Shown here: one piece after another, positions 4,818-11,605 of the stretch
Layout of the letters: each line of letters begins with the position of its first letter
How positions within the stretch are numbered: position 1 is the stretch's first letter
Assembly (NCBI GenBank): GCA_012513245.1
Contig: JAAZCN010000086.1
Span: forward strand, 1 to 11,605
Length of the DNA stretch: 11,605 bases
Reading direction: 5' to 3'
DNA from: Synergistaceae bacterium
GTDB lineage: Bacteria > Synergistota > Synergistia > Synergistales > Synergistaceae
The notes under the pieces: generated by a model
What the model was told of the DNA's origin: nothing
The model's database searches: none
The model's input: only the letters and a program-made list of their open reading frames with translations
Program-made: the position numbers and the translations under genes

Positions 4818-4823
4818 ATTATA
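4818..4823 (-). promoter_or_regulatory. Possible internal -10 box before the EFR1-like gene
   Basis: A perfect TATAAT reads on the minus strand in the 69-bp space between the activase fusion and the EFR1-like gene, 55 bp before the latter's ATG. The hexamer at the -35 position (TGCTTA) is poor. It may allow separate expression, but readthrough from the large gene is also likely. Confidence 0.25.
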
Positions 4824-4832
4824 CCCTCCCAC

Positions 4833-7800
4833 TCAGGACATAAGCAGCCTTATCCTGTTCATCTGATTAACTGAACTTGTCCCCGGATCATAGTCCAGAG
4901 CCAACAGGCTGGTCCCGTTGTAACGGCGTCTCAGTTCCTTGATGACTCCCTTGCCCGTTATGTGGTTGGGAAGACATGCGAAAGGCTGGACACATATTAT
5001 TTTTTTGACGCCGCTCTCTATCAAAGAGATCATTTCTGCAGTCAGAAGCCACCCCTCTCCCGCCTGATTCGCACAGGAGACGACAGATGAAGCCTTGTCC
5101 GCCAGAGAATAAATATCGTGAAGGCGGCCGAACCGGGTCCCCCTTAGGGCATCTCTGACAGGCTTCCGGATGATCTCGACCGCAGCGATAGCGACCCGTC
5201 CCGCAACAGCAGAACACAAGCTTCCCGAAAGAGACCTGTATCTGTAGACCGGATCAAAGAGACAGTAAAGCAGGAATGAAGCTATGTCAGTCATAACAGC
5301 CTCTCCCCCGCTTGACTCTATAAGGTCAACAAGACGCTCGTTCGCGCCTGAATGGTATTTGACCAATATTTCACCCACTATTCCTACCTTTGGTTTTTCT
5401 ATCCCGGACACAGAGATCCTGTTAAAATCGGCAACAGTCTCACGCACGAACGAGCTGAAACTCAAAGCGCTGCCCTTTATTATCATCTCTCTGTATTTGG
5501 ATGACCATGCATCATAGACTCCCATTGTCTCTCCTGACCTCAGCTCATAGGGTCTTGTCCTTAAAAGCAGCCTCATAAGAAGATCTCCGTAAACCATTGC
5601 TTTCGCAGACCTTAATATCACCCTTGGGGACAGGTGGAAACTTACTGAGTTTTTGCCCTGTGAGTTGACTGCCAAAACCCTTACCTCATCAAATCCTGCA
5701 TCGTCAAGTGCCCTTCTTAAAAGCGGAACATAATTGCTTGCCCTGCATGAGCCACCCGTCTGCGCATAGAAACAATCAGTATTCTTTGGGTCATATTTTC
5801 CGCTCCTAAGTGCATTCAGAAACTGCCCAACAACTATCATAGCCGGATAACACGCATCGTTGTTTACATAATTCAGACCAAGTTCTACCGAATCTCTTCC
5901 ACCCTCGGGCAGGATCCTGAAATCATGCCCCTCTGCCCTCATTATCGATTCAAGGAACTGAAAGTGATATTGAGAAAGCGGCGGGCATAATATTGTCCTC
6001 TTCCCTGAGGTAGGTCTGACATTAATTGCATTTGAAATTTCAGCCTTTTTTACCTTTTCCCGGACAGCATGCTCCGTCTTTATCGCAGCCAGAAGCGAAC
6101 GTATCCTTATTCTAACTGCCCCGTTATTTTTGCTTTCATCTATCTTCAGGAGAGTGTGGATGCGGCCTTCTTTTTCAAGGATCTTTGCAGCCTGATCAGA
6201 GCTTATTGCATCCAGTCCACAGCCGAATGAGTTCAGCTGTACCATTTCTATTCTCTTAAAATCCGGATCTTTAGCTACCGCACATGCAGCCCTATAGAGC
6301 CTCGAATGATATACCCACTGATCTATCACTTTCAGTTCATCTCCCGCATTTGCGCCGTTCATCCTTCCTGAGACTGAGTCCTCTGTAAGGACAGCAATGT
6401 TATATCCGTTAATGAGTTCAGGTATCCCGTGGTTCACTTCAAGGTCAAGGTGATAGGGATGGCCTGCAAGGACTATACCTACTATCCCCTTTTCATTTAC
6501 ATACCTGATAGCCCTCTCCCCCATTGATCTGATATCCCTTTTAAATTCCTCCCGGGCTTTATAGGCTTTTTTGAGGGATCGAACTGCTTCATCGGCAGTA
6601 ACGCCTTCCCGGGTAAACTCTTTTACTATATGACCAGCCATTTTTCCCGGTGAATCTATCGGGAAAAAGCTGTGGATGTATCTGATATTATCTGAGCGTA
6701 AACCATCGACATTGAGACCGGCTACATCAGGATAGCCGGCTACAACAGGACAGTTGAAGGAATCATCTGCGTCTCTGTACTCCTTTTTTTCCTGCTGTAT
6801 GCCCGGATAAAATATCAGTCCGGCACCCCTGTCTATCAGTTCCTGCATGTGACGATGGACCAGCTTTGCAGGGAAACAGAGCGTCTGTGATGGAATAGTC
6901 TCTATTGCAAGAGAAGCGTCGGGACGCTCGGAAGAGAGTTCGACTCTGAAGCCGAGAGCTGTAAAGAGCGTGAACCAGAAGGGATAATTCTCATACATAT
7001 TGAGCACCCTTGGAATACTGAGGGTTCCTCTTGGAGCACTTTCTTCCTCTATCGGTACATAATAGTCAAAAAGCCTTTTGTACTTTTCCCTGTAAAGATT
7101 GGGAGGAAGTTCATTGCCGGTCTGTCCGACGTTTTCTCCGTTTGTGCACATATTTCCGGTGACATGTCTGCGCTCTTTGTTGAAGGTGGTGACGGTAAGA
7201 AGGCAATTGTTCCCGCAGCCTGAGCAGCGTTTTGTCTCTGACTTCGAATCGAAGGAGAGAAGGGACTCTCTTGAAATTATTGAACTTTTCGCGCTGCTTT
7301 CACGATCCACTGATACAAGCGCTGCTCCGTATGCGCCCATGTACTCTGATATATCCGGCCTCAGAACATTGCGGCCCGTAATTTTTTCAAAAGCTCTCAA
7401 AAGCGCGTTATTTTTGAACGTTCCGCCCTGAACAACTATATGTTCGCCTATATCTTCCATCTTTCTGATCTTCAATACCTTATAAAGGGCATTACGGACG
7501 ACCGAATAGACCAGACCTGCTGAAATATCCTCTATGGCAGCTCCCTCTTTCTGTGCCTGTCTCACTTTGGAGTTCATGAATACGGTGCATCTGGATCCCA
7601 GATCTACCGGAGAGAGCGACCTTTCCGCACTCGATACGAACTCATCCATATCCATGCCCAGAGACTCGGCAAAATTTTGGAGGAACGAGCCGCATCCCGA
7701 AGAACAGGCTTCATTAAGGAAGATCTGTTTGATCCTTCCCTTCTCTATCTTGAGACATTTCATGTCCTGTCCGCCGATGTCGATGATAAAATCTACATCA

Positions 7801-9044
7801 GGGTCGATTTGCTCTGCCGCCCTTGTGTGGGCAACAGTCTCTATCTCTCCTATATCTATCCCGAATGCTGACTGGATCAGTTTTTCTCCGTAGCCTGTTA
7901 CACAGCTGTTCTTTATGAAAAGTCCTTCCGGCATCAGGGAATAGAGATCCAGGATGATCTCCCTGACAGTATTTATGGGCTCACTTCCGCCCCGCATTCT
8001 GTAGTCGGAGAAAAGCAAATTTCCCTCACCGTCGGTCAAAACGGCCTTAGTCGTCGTCGATCCCACGTCTATGCCAAGGAAAGCTGCCCCAACAACGGAT
8101 CCTATCTGCTTCACCGGAGTTGATACTTTACTGTGCCTCTGCTCGAATTCCTTTTTATCCTCCGCCCCTAAAAATAAGGGAGAGAGGTCCGAGCCGCGAT
8201 CCATCCTCAAAGGCGAGAAATAGGTAACTGACCTGCGATCCAGCTCAGAAAAAGTCACCTTATCATTCTTTTTTCCAAGCAATGCCGCGCCCAAAGCTAC
8301 AAAGAGGTGGGAGTTTTCCGGCGATATGGACTGCATAGGCAAAAGTCTAAGCGTTTCTGAAAACCTTTTTCTCAGCTCAGGGAGAAAATAGAGAGGACCT
8401 CCAAGGAATGCAACATTCCCGACGATCCTTCTTCCGCAGGCAAGACCGCTTATAGTCTGATTTACTACAGCCTGAAATATAGAGGCTGCGATATCGGCTC
8501 TTCCCGCCCCCTCTTTCATAAGGGACTGGACATCGGTCTTTGCAAAGACGCCGCAGCGAGAAGCTATCGGGTAGATCATCCCGGATCTCGTTGACAGTTC
8601 ATTCAGTCCTGCGGCGTCCGTCCCCATAAGAAGGGCCATATGGTCAAGAAAAGCGCCTGTTCCGCCTGCACACGTCTCATTCATTCTCTGATCCGTGCCG
8701 CTTTCGTCAAAATATGTGAGTTTGGCATCTTCCCCACCAAGCTCTATGCAAACGTTAGCCTGAGGGATAAACCTGCTCACTGACGCTGAACAGGCTATAA
8801 GCTCCTGGGTAAACGGAAGCTTCATCTCCTCCGCCACTCCCATTCCTCCCGAACCTGCTATCTCCAATGTTATCCCGGAACCACTGAAACTATGTCTTAT
8901 TTCGTTAAATATTTCACTTACAGTTGTCCGGACATCAGAAAAATGCCTGCAGTACCTGCTGTGAACAATTCTGTCCCTCTCATCCAATAGTACAGCTTTT
9001 GCCGTAGTTGATCCTATATCGAGCCCCATATGTAAATGCGGCAT
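4833..9044 (-). CDS. 2-hydroxyacyl-CoA dehydratase activase fusion (double BcrAD/BadFG ATPase + DUF2229 + dehydratase-like C-terminus)
   Basis: A very large cytoplasmic protein of 1403 residues from the ATG at 9042-9044. That ATG has AGGGGG nine bases upstream; an in-frame TTG at 9089 lacks a ribosome-binding site. It has two tandem acetate-kinase/actin-fold activase domains: GLDIGSTTAK at 7-16 with cluster-ligand cysteines C125 (NETCAGGTG) and C164 (ASRCGVF), and GIDVGSTTTK at 324-333 with C447 (NEACSSGCG) and C486 (GSRCTVF). A Cys-rich motif C607-x2-C610-x3-C614...C633 follows. Next is a DUF2229-type region with CFPAKLVH (C723) and SFGCGLDAI (C942), then a C-terminal dehydratase-subunit-like region with DACYPAMIVVGQF (C1065) and GGSC (C1100). 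This COG1924-COG3580-COG3581 order is known as one polypeptide in many anaerobes. Activases use ATP to push ferredoxin electrons into a dehydratase Fe-S cluster. The substrate is not known. No separate dehydratase subunit genes are nearby. Confidence 0.92.
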   Translation of the reverse strand: MPHLHMGLDIGSTTAKAVLLDERDRIVHSRYCRHFSDVRTTVSEIFNEIRHSFSGSGITLEIAGSGGMGVAEEMKLPFTQELIACSASVSRFIPQANVCIELGGEDAKLTYFDESGTDQRMNETCAGGTGAFLDHMALLMGTDAAGLNELSTRSGMIYPIASRCGVFAKTDVQSLMKEGAGRADIAASIFQAVVNQTISGLACGRRIVGNVAFLGGPLYFLPELRKRFSETLRLLPMQSISPENSHLFVALGAALLGKKNDKVTFSELDRRSVTYFSPLRMDRGSDLSPLFLGAEDKKEFEQRHSKVSTPVKQIGSVVGAAFLGIDVGSTTTKAVLTDGEGNLLFSDYRMRGGSEPINTVREIILDLYSLMPEGLFIKNSCVTGYGEKLIQSAFGIDIGEIETVAHTRAAEQIDPDVDFIIDIGGQDMKCLKIEKGRIKQIFLNEACSSGCGSFLQNFAESLGMDMDEFVSSAERSLSPVDLGSRCTVFMNSKVRQAQKEGAAIEDISAGLVYSVVRNALYKVLKIRKMEDIGEHIVVQGGTFKNNALLRAFEKITGRNVLRPDISEYMGAYGAALVSVDRESSAKSSIISRESLLSFDSKSETKRCSGCGNNCLLTVTTFNKERRHVTGNMCTNGENVGQTGNELPPNLYREKYKRLFDYYVPIEEESAPRGTLSIPRVLNMYENYPFWFTLFTALGFRVELSSERPDASLAIETIPSQTLCFPAKLVHRHMQELIDRGAGLIFYPGIQQEKKEYRDADDSFNCPVVAGYPDVAGLNVDGLRSDNIRYIHSFFPIDSPGKMAGHIVKEFTREGVTADEAVRSLKKAYKAREEFKRDIRSMGERAIRYVNEKGIVGIVLAGHPYHLDLEVNHGIPELINGYNIAVLTEDSVSGRMNGANAGDELKVIDQWVYHSRLYRAACAVAKDPDFKRIEMVQLNSFGCGLDAISSDQAAKILEKEGRIHTLLKIDESKNNGAVRIRIRSLLAAIKTEHAVREKVKKAEISNAINVRPTSGKRTILCPPLSQYHFQFLESIMRAEGHDFRILPEGGRDSVELGLNYVNNDACYPAMIVVGQFLNALRSGKYDPKNTDCFYAQTGGSCRASNYVPLLRRALDDAGFDEVRVLAVNSQGKNSVSFHLSPRVILRSAKAMVYGDLLMRLLLRTRPYELRSGETMGVYDAWSSKYREMIIKGSALSFSSFVRETVADFNRISVSGIEKPKVGIVGEILVKYHSGANERLVDLIESSGGEAVMTDIASFLLYCLFDPVYRYRSLSGSLCSAVAGRVAIAAVEIIRKPVRDALRGTRFGRLHDIYSLADKASSVVSCANQAGEGWLLTAEMISLIESGVKKIICVQPFACLPNHITGKGVIKELRRRYNGTSLLALDYDPGTSSVNQMNRIRLLMS

Positions 9045-9150
9045 CAATTGCTTCCCCCTAACTTTCCTGTCACAACATGAGCTGCACAAAGACAGCCCGG
9101 AGTTTTAATGCTTATCTGAAGTTTTGAAAGTTTAAAAAGGAAAAGTCTGT

Positions 9151-9522
9151 CTAAATAAGAAGGACCAGATCTAAAACAGGCAAAAAGAGGTGTTCTCTCT
9201 CTGCTGTAAGACTGTTATCGTCAAGAATGTTTGGTAACGGACGGAATGAAAAATGGTCAAAAACATCTTTAGCGGCGAGTAATAACTGGTTCGTGTAAAA
9301 AAGATGATTTGTGGATCTGTAAAGCCTGGAAAGCGGCAACCTGAGTGTTGGGGTAACTGCGGCAGATATTTCGATACTGTTCATCATAATTTTTGCAGAA
9401 CTGGGACCAAGGCTGTAACGGATGCTTTGTTCAGAGATAAAAACAAGAGCCGTCTGGAAAATGACCAGAGACACCAGAAGGATACATGCGTACTTTTGCA
9501 TAATATTACTGATCCTGTTCAA
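9151..9522 (-). CDS. Doubtful small protein with N-terminal membrane anchor
   Basis: A possible 123-residue protein starting at TTG 9522 with GGAG ten bases upstream, or 116 residues from the ATG seven codons later. The N-terminus has a positively charged start and a hydrophobic stretch (KYACILLVSLVIFQTALVF, about residues 10-28), as expected for a signal anchor. The rest is unremarkable and ends in a hydrophobic tail (LPVLDLVLLI). An extended -10 (TGTGATAAT) lies about 25 bp upstream. I recognise no domain. It is the longest frame in an otherwise empty gap, but it could be a gene remnant or chance frame. Confidence 0.3.
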   Translation of the reverse strand: MNRISNIMQKYACILLVSLVIFQTALVFISEQSIRYSLGPSSAKIMMNSIEISAAVTPTLRLPLSRLYRSTNHLFYTNQLLLAAKDVFDHFSFRPLPNILDDNSLTAEREHLFLPVLDLVLLI

Positions 9523-9546
9523 ACGACACCATCTCCGCTAGTGAAG

Positions 9547-9555
9547 ATTATCACA
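9547..9555 (-). promoter_or_regulatory. Possible extended -10 box before the small membrane ORF
   Basis: TGTGATAAT on the minus strand matches an extended -10 (TGn plus GATAAT, one mismatch to TATAAT). No clear -35 is present, which extended -10 promoters tolerate. It lies 25 bp before the TTG at 9522. Confidence 0.25.
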
Positions 9556-9753
9556 TCTCTCAAAAAAACTCCATACTTGTTTTTCTATCAGTGAAATAAG
9601 GCATATTATTAAAGCTGATCTCAAGATATAATAACGTAAATATTCACTGTTCTCATTAATAAACAGCGATACAGGCATAAAATCCAGATATTGTACGCTG
9701 CATTCTCTCTGATGGGATCATCTATAACCCCAATATTTAAAGGAGTGAGGAAC

Positions 9754-10107
9754 ATGGTCAGATACATCAAAAACATTCCGGTAGAAGAAACTTTTACACT
9801 TGCAGATCTGGTGGAATACCTTCCCGGTCAGGTAGTCAGCAGAACTATTTCACAAAACGACGCGCAGAACCTGACGATATTCGCATTTGATAAAGGAGAA
9901 GAGATAAGCTCACACTCTTCACACGGTGACGCAATGATCACCATTCTGGATGGAGAAGGAAGGGTCACGATCAACGACAAACCTTTCATACTTCATAAAG
10001 GTGAAAGCATAATCATGCCTGCCGAAAAACCTCATGCTGTCTTCGCAGTGGAAAAATTTAAAATGTTCCTGGCGGTGATTTTCCCCCTACCCCCGAAGGC
10101 TAAATAA
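9754..10107 (+). CDS. Small single-domain cupin protein
   Basis: A 117-residue protein from the ATG at 9754, with AGGAGTGAGG in front of it; an in-frame start 21 codons earlier lacks a ribosome-binding site. Cupin motif 1 is seen at about 48-70 (KGEEISSHSSHGDAMITILDG). Potential metal ligands are H54 and H57, but spaced HxxH instead of the usual HxH, and the usual glutamate is not obvious. Motif 2 is at about 82-98 (KGESIIMPAEKPHAVFA), with H94 as the third histidine. The small conserved-barrel size and PxxxPHAV motif fit Cupin_2 proteins, which bind a metal ion and act as enzymes or small-molecule sensors. The activity cannot be named. Downstream is a heptamer array, then the methyltransferase gene 193 bp away. 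Confidence 0.85.
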   Translation: MVRYIKNIPVEETFTLADLVEYLPGQVVSRTISQNDAQNLTIFAFDKGEEISSHSSHGDAMITILDGEGRVTINDKPFILHKGESIIMPAEKPHAVFAVEKFKMFLAVIFPLPPKAK

Positions 10108-10144
10108 ATAAGACTGTGAGTCAGCTATTGCCATTTTCACTACT

Positions 10145-10192
10145 GTTTGACAACGGTTGACGATCGTTTGACCGATTTTGCGATCGCTCAGC
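10145..10192 (+). repeat. Heptamer array E (GTTTGAC type, ending in GCTCAGC)
   Basis: GTTTGAC, GGTTGAC and GTTTGAC start at 10145, 10155 and 10166, and GCTCAGC follows at 10186, about two turns later. A decayed position near 10176 keeps the phase. It is the plus-strand version of the GTCAAAC array at 510-552. A perfect palindrome GTTTTAAAAC follows at 10196-10205. The array lies between the cupin and the methyltransferase. Confidence 0.75.
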
Positions 10193-10300
10193 AACGTTTT
10201 AAAACCTATTGCACGGCGATGGTTTTTTGGCAGTTTCACGCGACCCAACCCAAGCCCCAATGGTAGGCAGTGAAGCTGCAGGTCACTAGGGAGAGAAGTA

Positions 10301-10912
10301 TTGGATAATTTGGAAAACTTAAGGATCAAAGACAAATATAACAAGATGGCCCGTTCTTATGATTCTGTGATCGACCGGTTAGTTCCCGGTGCATGGAGAC
10401 GAAAGACTGCGAGTTTTGCATATGGATCGGTCTTAGAGGTAGGTATAGGAACAGGGTCAAATCTTTCTTATTACTCAACCGAATGTCAGGAAATCCTGGG
10501 AGTAGATCTAAGTTGTGAAATGCTCAGACGTGCAATTGAAAAAAAATCATTATGTAAAGTGCCGGTACATCTGAAAATGATGGATGTTCAGAAAATGTCT
10601 CTGGAGTCTGGAATTTTTGATAGCGTCCTTGCTTCGTTTGTCTTTTGCAATGTTCCTGATCCGGAACAGGCATTGCTGGAATGCTGCAGAGTTCTTAAGC
10701 CAGGAGGCCGACTCATTTTATTAGAGCATATGAGCAGTGACAAAATGATACTGAAGCGTTTGATGAACTGGTTAGATCCGTTAACTATGAAGCTTTTAGG
10801 TGATCATATCAACCGCAACACCCTCTCTTTGGTTGTTGCCACCGGTTTCAATACACATGTTGTAGAAAATTTATTCGGAGATATTGTCAGATTGATCGTA
10901 GCAGAACGTTAG
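10301..10912 (+). CDS. Class I SAM-dependent methyltransferase (UbiE/PmtA-like)
   Basis: A 203-residue soluble methyltransferase of the Methyltransf_11 type. The SAM-binding motif I is VLEVGIGTGSNLSYY (44-58), with the acidic residue of motif II at D69 (GVDLSCEML). Motif post-II lies in FDSVLASFVFCNVPDPEQAL (106-125) and motif III is VLKPGGRLILLEH (131-143). The PxxEQALLECCRVLKPGG pattern resembles UbiE/MenG and phospholipid N-methyltransferases. The C-terminal part (147-203) is probably the substrate cap. The acceptor is not known. The start is TTG at 10301-10303, with AGGGAG seven bases upstream; the next in-frame ATG (residue 16) would lose the conserved N-terminal helix. It may be cotranscribed with the cupin across a heptamer array. 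A palindrome array starts 13 bp after its stop codon. Confidence 0.9.
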   Translation: MDNLENLRIKDKYNKMARSYDSVIDRLVPGAWRRKTASFAYGSVLEVGIGTGSNLSYYSTECQEILGVDLSCEMLRRAIEKKSLCKVPVHLKMMDVQKMSLESGIFDSVLASFVFCNVPDPEQALLECCRVLKPGGRLILLEHMSSDKMILKRLMNWLDPLTMKLLGDHINRNTLSLVVATGFNTHVVENLFGDIVRLIVAER

Positions 10913-10925
10913 AATGCAGCAGAAT

Positions 10926-11055
10926 GCAGCGTCAACGCTGCGGTGAATTTGCGACATAAAACGTCGCGGAGAATTGCTTGACTCTGTCAAGCGGAGAATT
11001 CGCGGGCAGGCCACCCGCTGGAGAATTTGCGGTGAGAACTGCACCGCGGAGAATT
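10926..11055 (+). repeat. Palindrome array 3 (GGAGAATT-linked stem-loops)
   Basis: The stems are GCAGCG-TCAA-CGCTGC (10926-10941), GCGAC/GTCGC (10951-10967), GCTTGAC-TCT-GTCAAGC (10976-10992), GCGGG/CCCGC (11002-11018) and GCGGTG/CACCGC (11029-11047). They are separated by GGTGAATT (10942) and by perfect GGAGAATT at 10968, 10993, 11020 and 11048. The period is 25-28 bp. Its last 90 bp (10966-11055) are repeated at 11295-11384. The first stem starts 13 bp after the methyltransferase stop and has no U-tract, so it is not a standard terminator. Confidence 0.9.
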
Positions 11056-11075
11056 TACGATCAAACGGCCGCAGG

Positions 11076-11113
11076 GGCGGGCAATGGGCAAGCGTTGGCA
11101 AGGATAGGCAAGC
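11076..11113 (-). repeat. Heptamer array F (GCTTGCC type on the minus strand)
   Basis: Plus-strand GGCGGGC, GGCAAGC, GGCAAGG and GGCAAGC start at 11076, 11087, 11097 and 11107, spacing 11-10-10. GGCAAGC is the reverse complement of GCTTGCC, the word of arrays B1 and C. It sits directly after palindrome array 3. Confidence 0.75.
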
Positions 11114-11163
11114 AGTTGTAAAGTGCAGCGGCGCGTTCCTTGCCGCGGGAGTCGCCCCCTTAT

Positions 11164-11284
11164 CCCTCTCCCGGACGCTGCTTATCGGGAGTCCAGTGGC
11201 TTTTGTTTTGGTCCTTAAAAGATAGTAACAGTCAAGGTTCAGAGCCGCTGGATCCCCGATGGAGTCACTCGAGGAAGACGATGG
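11164..11284. repeat. MITE-like inverted-repeat element, copy 3
   Basis: The left arm has CCCGGACGCT (11170-11179), then CGGGA and CCAGTGGC (11193-11200) followed by TTTTGTTTT. The right arm has CTGGATCCCCGATGG, then CTCGAGGAAGACG. It aligns over 111 bp without gaps to the copy at 2851-2961. Its right arm resembles the reverse complement of the left arm of the copy at 595. It separates palindrome arrays 3 and 4. Confidence 0.75.
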
Positions 11285-11296
11285 AGTGCTTGGGGC

Positions 11297-11384
11297 GGAG
11301 AATTGCTTGACTCTGTCAAGCGGAGAATTCGCGGGCAGGCCACCCGCTGGAGAATTTGCGGTGAGAACTACACCGCGGAGAATT
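11297..11384 (+). repeat. Palindrome array 4 (near-identical partial copy of array 3)
   Basis: GGAGAATT lies at 11297, 11322, 11349 and 11377, with the same three stems as array 3 (GCTTGAC/GTCAAGC, GCGGG/CCCGC, GCGGTG/CACCGC). The 90 bp at 11295-11384 match 10966-11055 with a single difference (A at 11370, G at 11041), which lies in a loop. The copies are 329 bp apart, with a heptamer array and a MITE-like element between. Confidence 0.92.
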
Positions 11385-11418
11385 AAAGATAACCTTAAAG
11401 ATATAAAACCTGTTGCCC

Positions 11419-11605
11419 CTCATCGTCTCCCCGGTATGGGGTTGAGCCGGGGTCCAGGTCTGTTTTTTTGGCTGTCCTTCATCGTCTTTCCCTCACGCAA
11501 CTGATCAGAAGGACAGGGTCAAAAACCAGAACCGGACCTGGATTCCCGATCTCGAAACGCACTCGAAATGGTTCGAATGCTATGGAGTTATTAAATGTTT
11601 CCTTA
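11419..11605. repeat. MITE-like element, copy 4, cut by the window edge
   Basis: The left arm has CATCGTC..CCCCGGTATGGGGTTG, then CCGGGGTCCAGG and TTTTTTTGG. It matches the reverse complement of the right arm of copy 1 (about 755-795). The core at 11549-11603 is the second copy of 691-746. The right arm would lie beyond the window. Confidence 0.6.
11549..11603 (+). repeat. Dispersed core repeat, copy 2
   Basis: It matches 691-746 in the same orientation, including the TCGAA-ATGG-TTCGA stem-loop and a final TTTCCT, with a few substitutions and small indels. Confidence 0.75.

Larger units (their letters stand above)
9045..9753. other. Gap of 709 bp with no repeats and one doubtful small ORF
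   Basis: This divergent space must hold the promoter of the activase fusion (minus) and of the cupin (plus). None of the palindrome, heptamer or MITE-like repeats of the other gaps is seen. A doubtful small membrane ORF lies at 9151-9522 on the minus strand. A perfect TATAAT on the plus strand (9627-9632) is a weak candidate for the cupin, lacking a good -35 and giving a leader of about 115 nt. No convincing promoter for the activase gene was found. Confidence 0.6.
10913..11605. other. Gene-free gap of 693 bp to the window edge, filled with repeats
   Basis: Downstream of the methyltransferase no convincing gene is seen on either strand; the frames are repeat-encoded and lack ribosome-binding sites. 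It holds a short direct repeat (AGAATGCAGC twice, 10911-10930), palindrome array 3 (10926-11055), a heptamer array (11076-11113), a MITE-like element (about 11164-11284), palindrome array 4 (11297-11384) and the left part of another MITE-like element (11419 to the edge). Confidence 0.8.

Noticed and set aside
4764..4832. N-terminal extension of the EFR1-like gene to 4832
   Set aside because: The extension has no ribosome-binding site and precedes the conserved flavodoxin N-terminus, while AGGAGG sits in front of the ATG at 4763.
4888..5217. 109-residue minus-strand frame inside the activase gene
   Set aside because: It is a shifted frame within a clearly conserved coding region.
10087..10344. 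Minus-strand frame between cupin and methyltransferase
   Set aside because: It overlaps both flanking genes and the heptamer array and has no recognisable protein features.
10926..11384. Integron attC sites or a chain of rho-independent terminators
   Set aside because: No attC core sites, cassettes or integrase are seen, and the stems lack U-tracts.

Overview
The window is a piece of bacterial chromosome, probably from a strict anaerobe. The signs are a giant double 2-hydroxyacyl-CoA dehydratase activase fusion, a flavodoxin/2[4Fe-4S] protein, a flavoredoxin-type flavin reductase and frequent TTG/GTG starts. This gene set is common in Synergistota and Clostridia. No rRNA or marker gene is present, so I do not place it further.

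Layout. (1) 1-419, minus: N-terminal part of an MBL-fold hydrolase, cut by the window edge. (2) 420-1094: repeat-filled gap. (3) 1095-2596, minus: two-gene ABC importer module (ATPase and TauC/SsuC-type permease, GTGA overlap) with no substrate-binding protein. (4) 2597-3204: second repeat-filled gap. (5) 3205-3982, plus: flavoredoxin-like protein and a 50-residue Cys-rich zinc-ribbon-like protein. (6) 3990-9044, minus: the 1403-residue activase/dehydratase-like fusion, followed by an EFR1-type flavodoxin-ferredoxin protein that could supply its electrons. (7) 9045-9753: repeat-free gap with one doubtful small membrane ORF. (8) 9754-10912, plus: small cupin and class I SAM methyltransferase. 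(9) 10913-11605: third repeat-filled gap.

The most unusual content is in the gaps. Three repeat types recur and are interleaved. First, palindrome arrays: short stem-loops whose arms differ from unit to unit, joined by a nearly constant 8-mer GGAGAATT with a period of about 25-35 bp. They occur at 2691-2838, 2986-3126 (inverted), 10926-11055 and 11297-11384, with a decayed trace at 968-1013. Second, heptamer arrays: a 7-bp word plus 3-4 variable bases repeated every 10-11 bp, i.e. once per helical turn. The heptamer (GCTCAGC, GCTTAGC, GCTTGCC or GTTTGAC) is largely constant within a run and changes between runs. Third, MITE-like elements of about 110-200 bp with imperfect inverted ends (CGTC..CCCG...CGGG..CCAGTGGC). 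No transposase or obvious DNA-binding partner is encoded here.

All family calls rest on reading motifs by eye. Repeat coordinates and match counts were done by hand. I know of no named family matching the palindrome or heptamer arrays, but I could not search.
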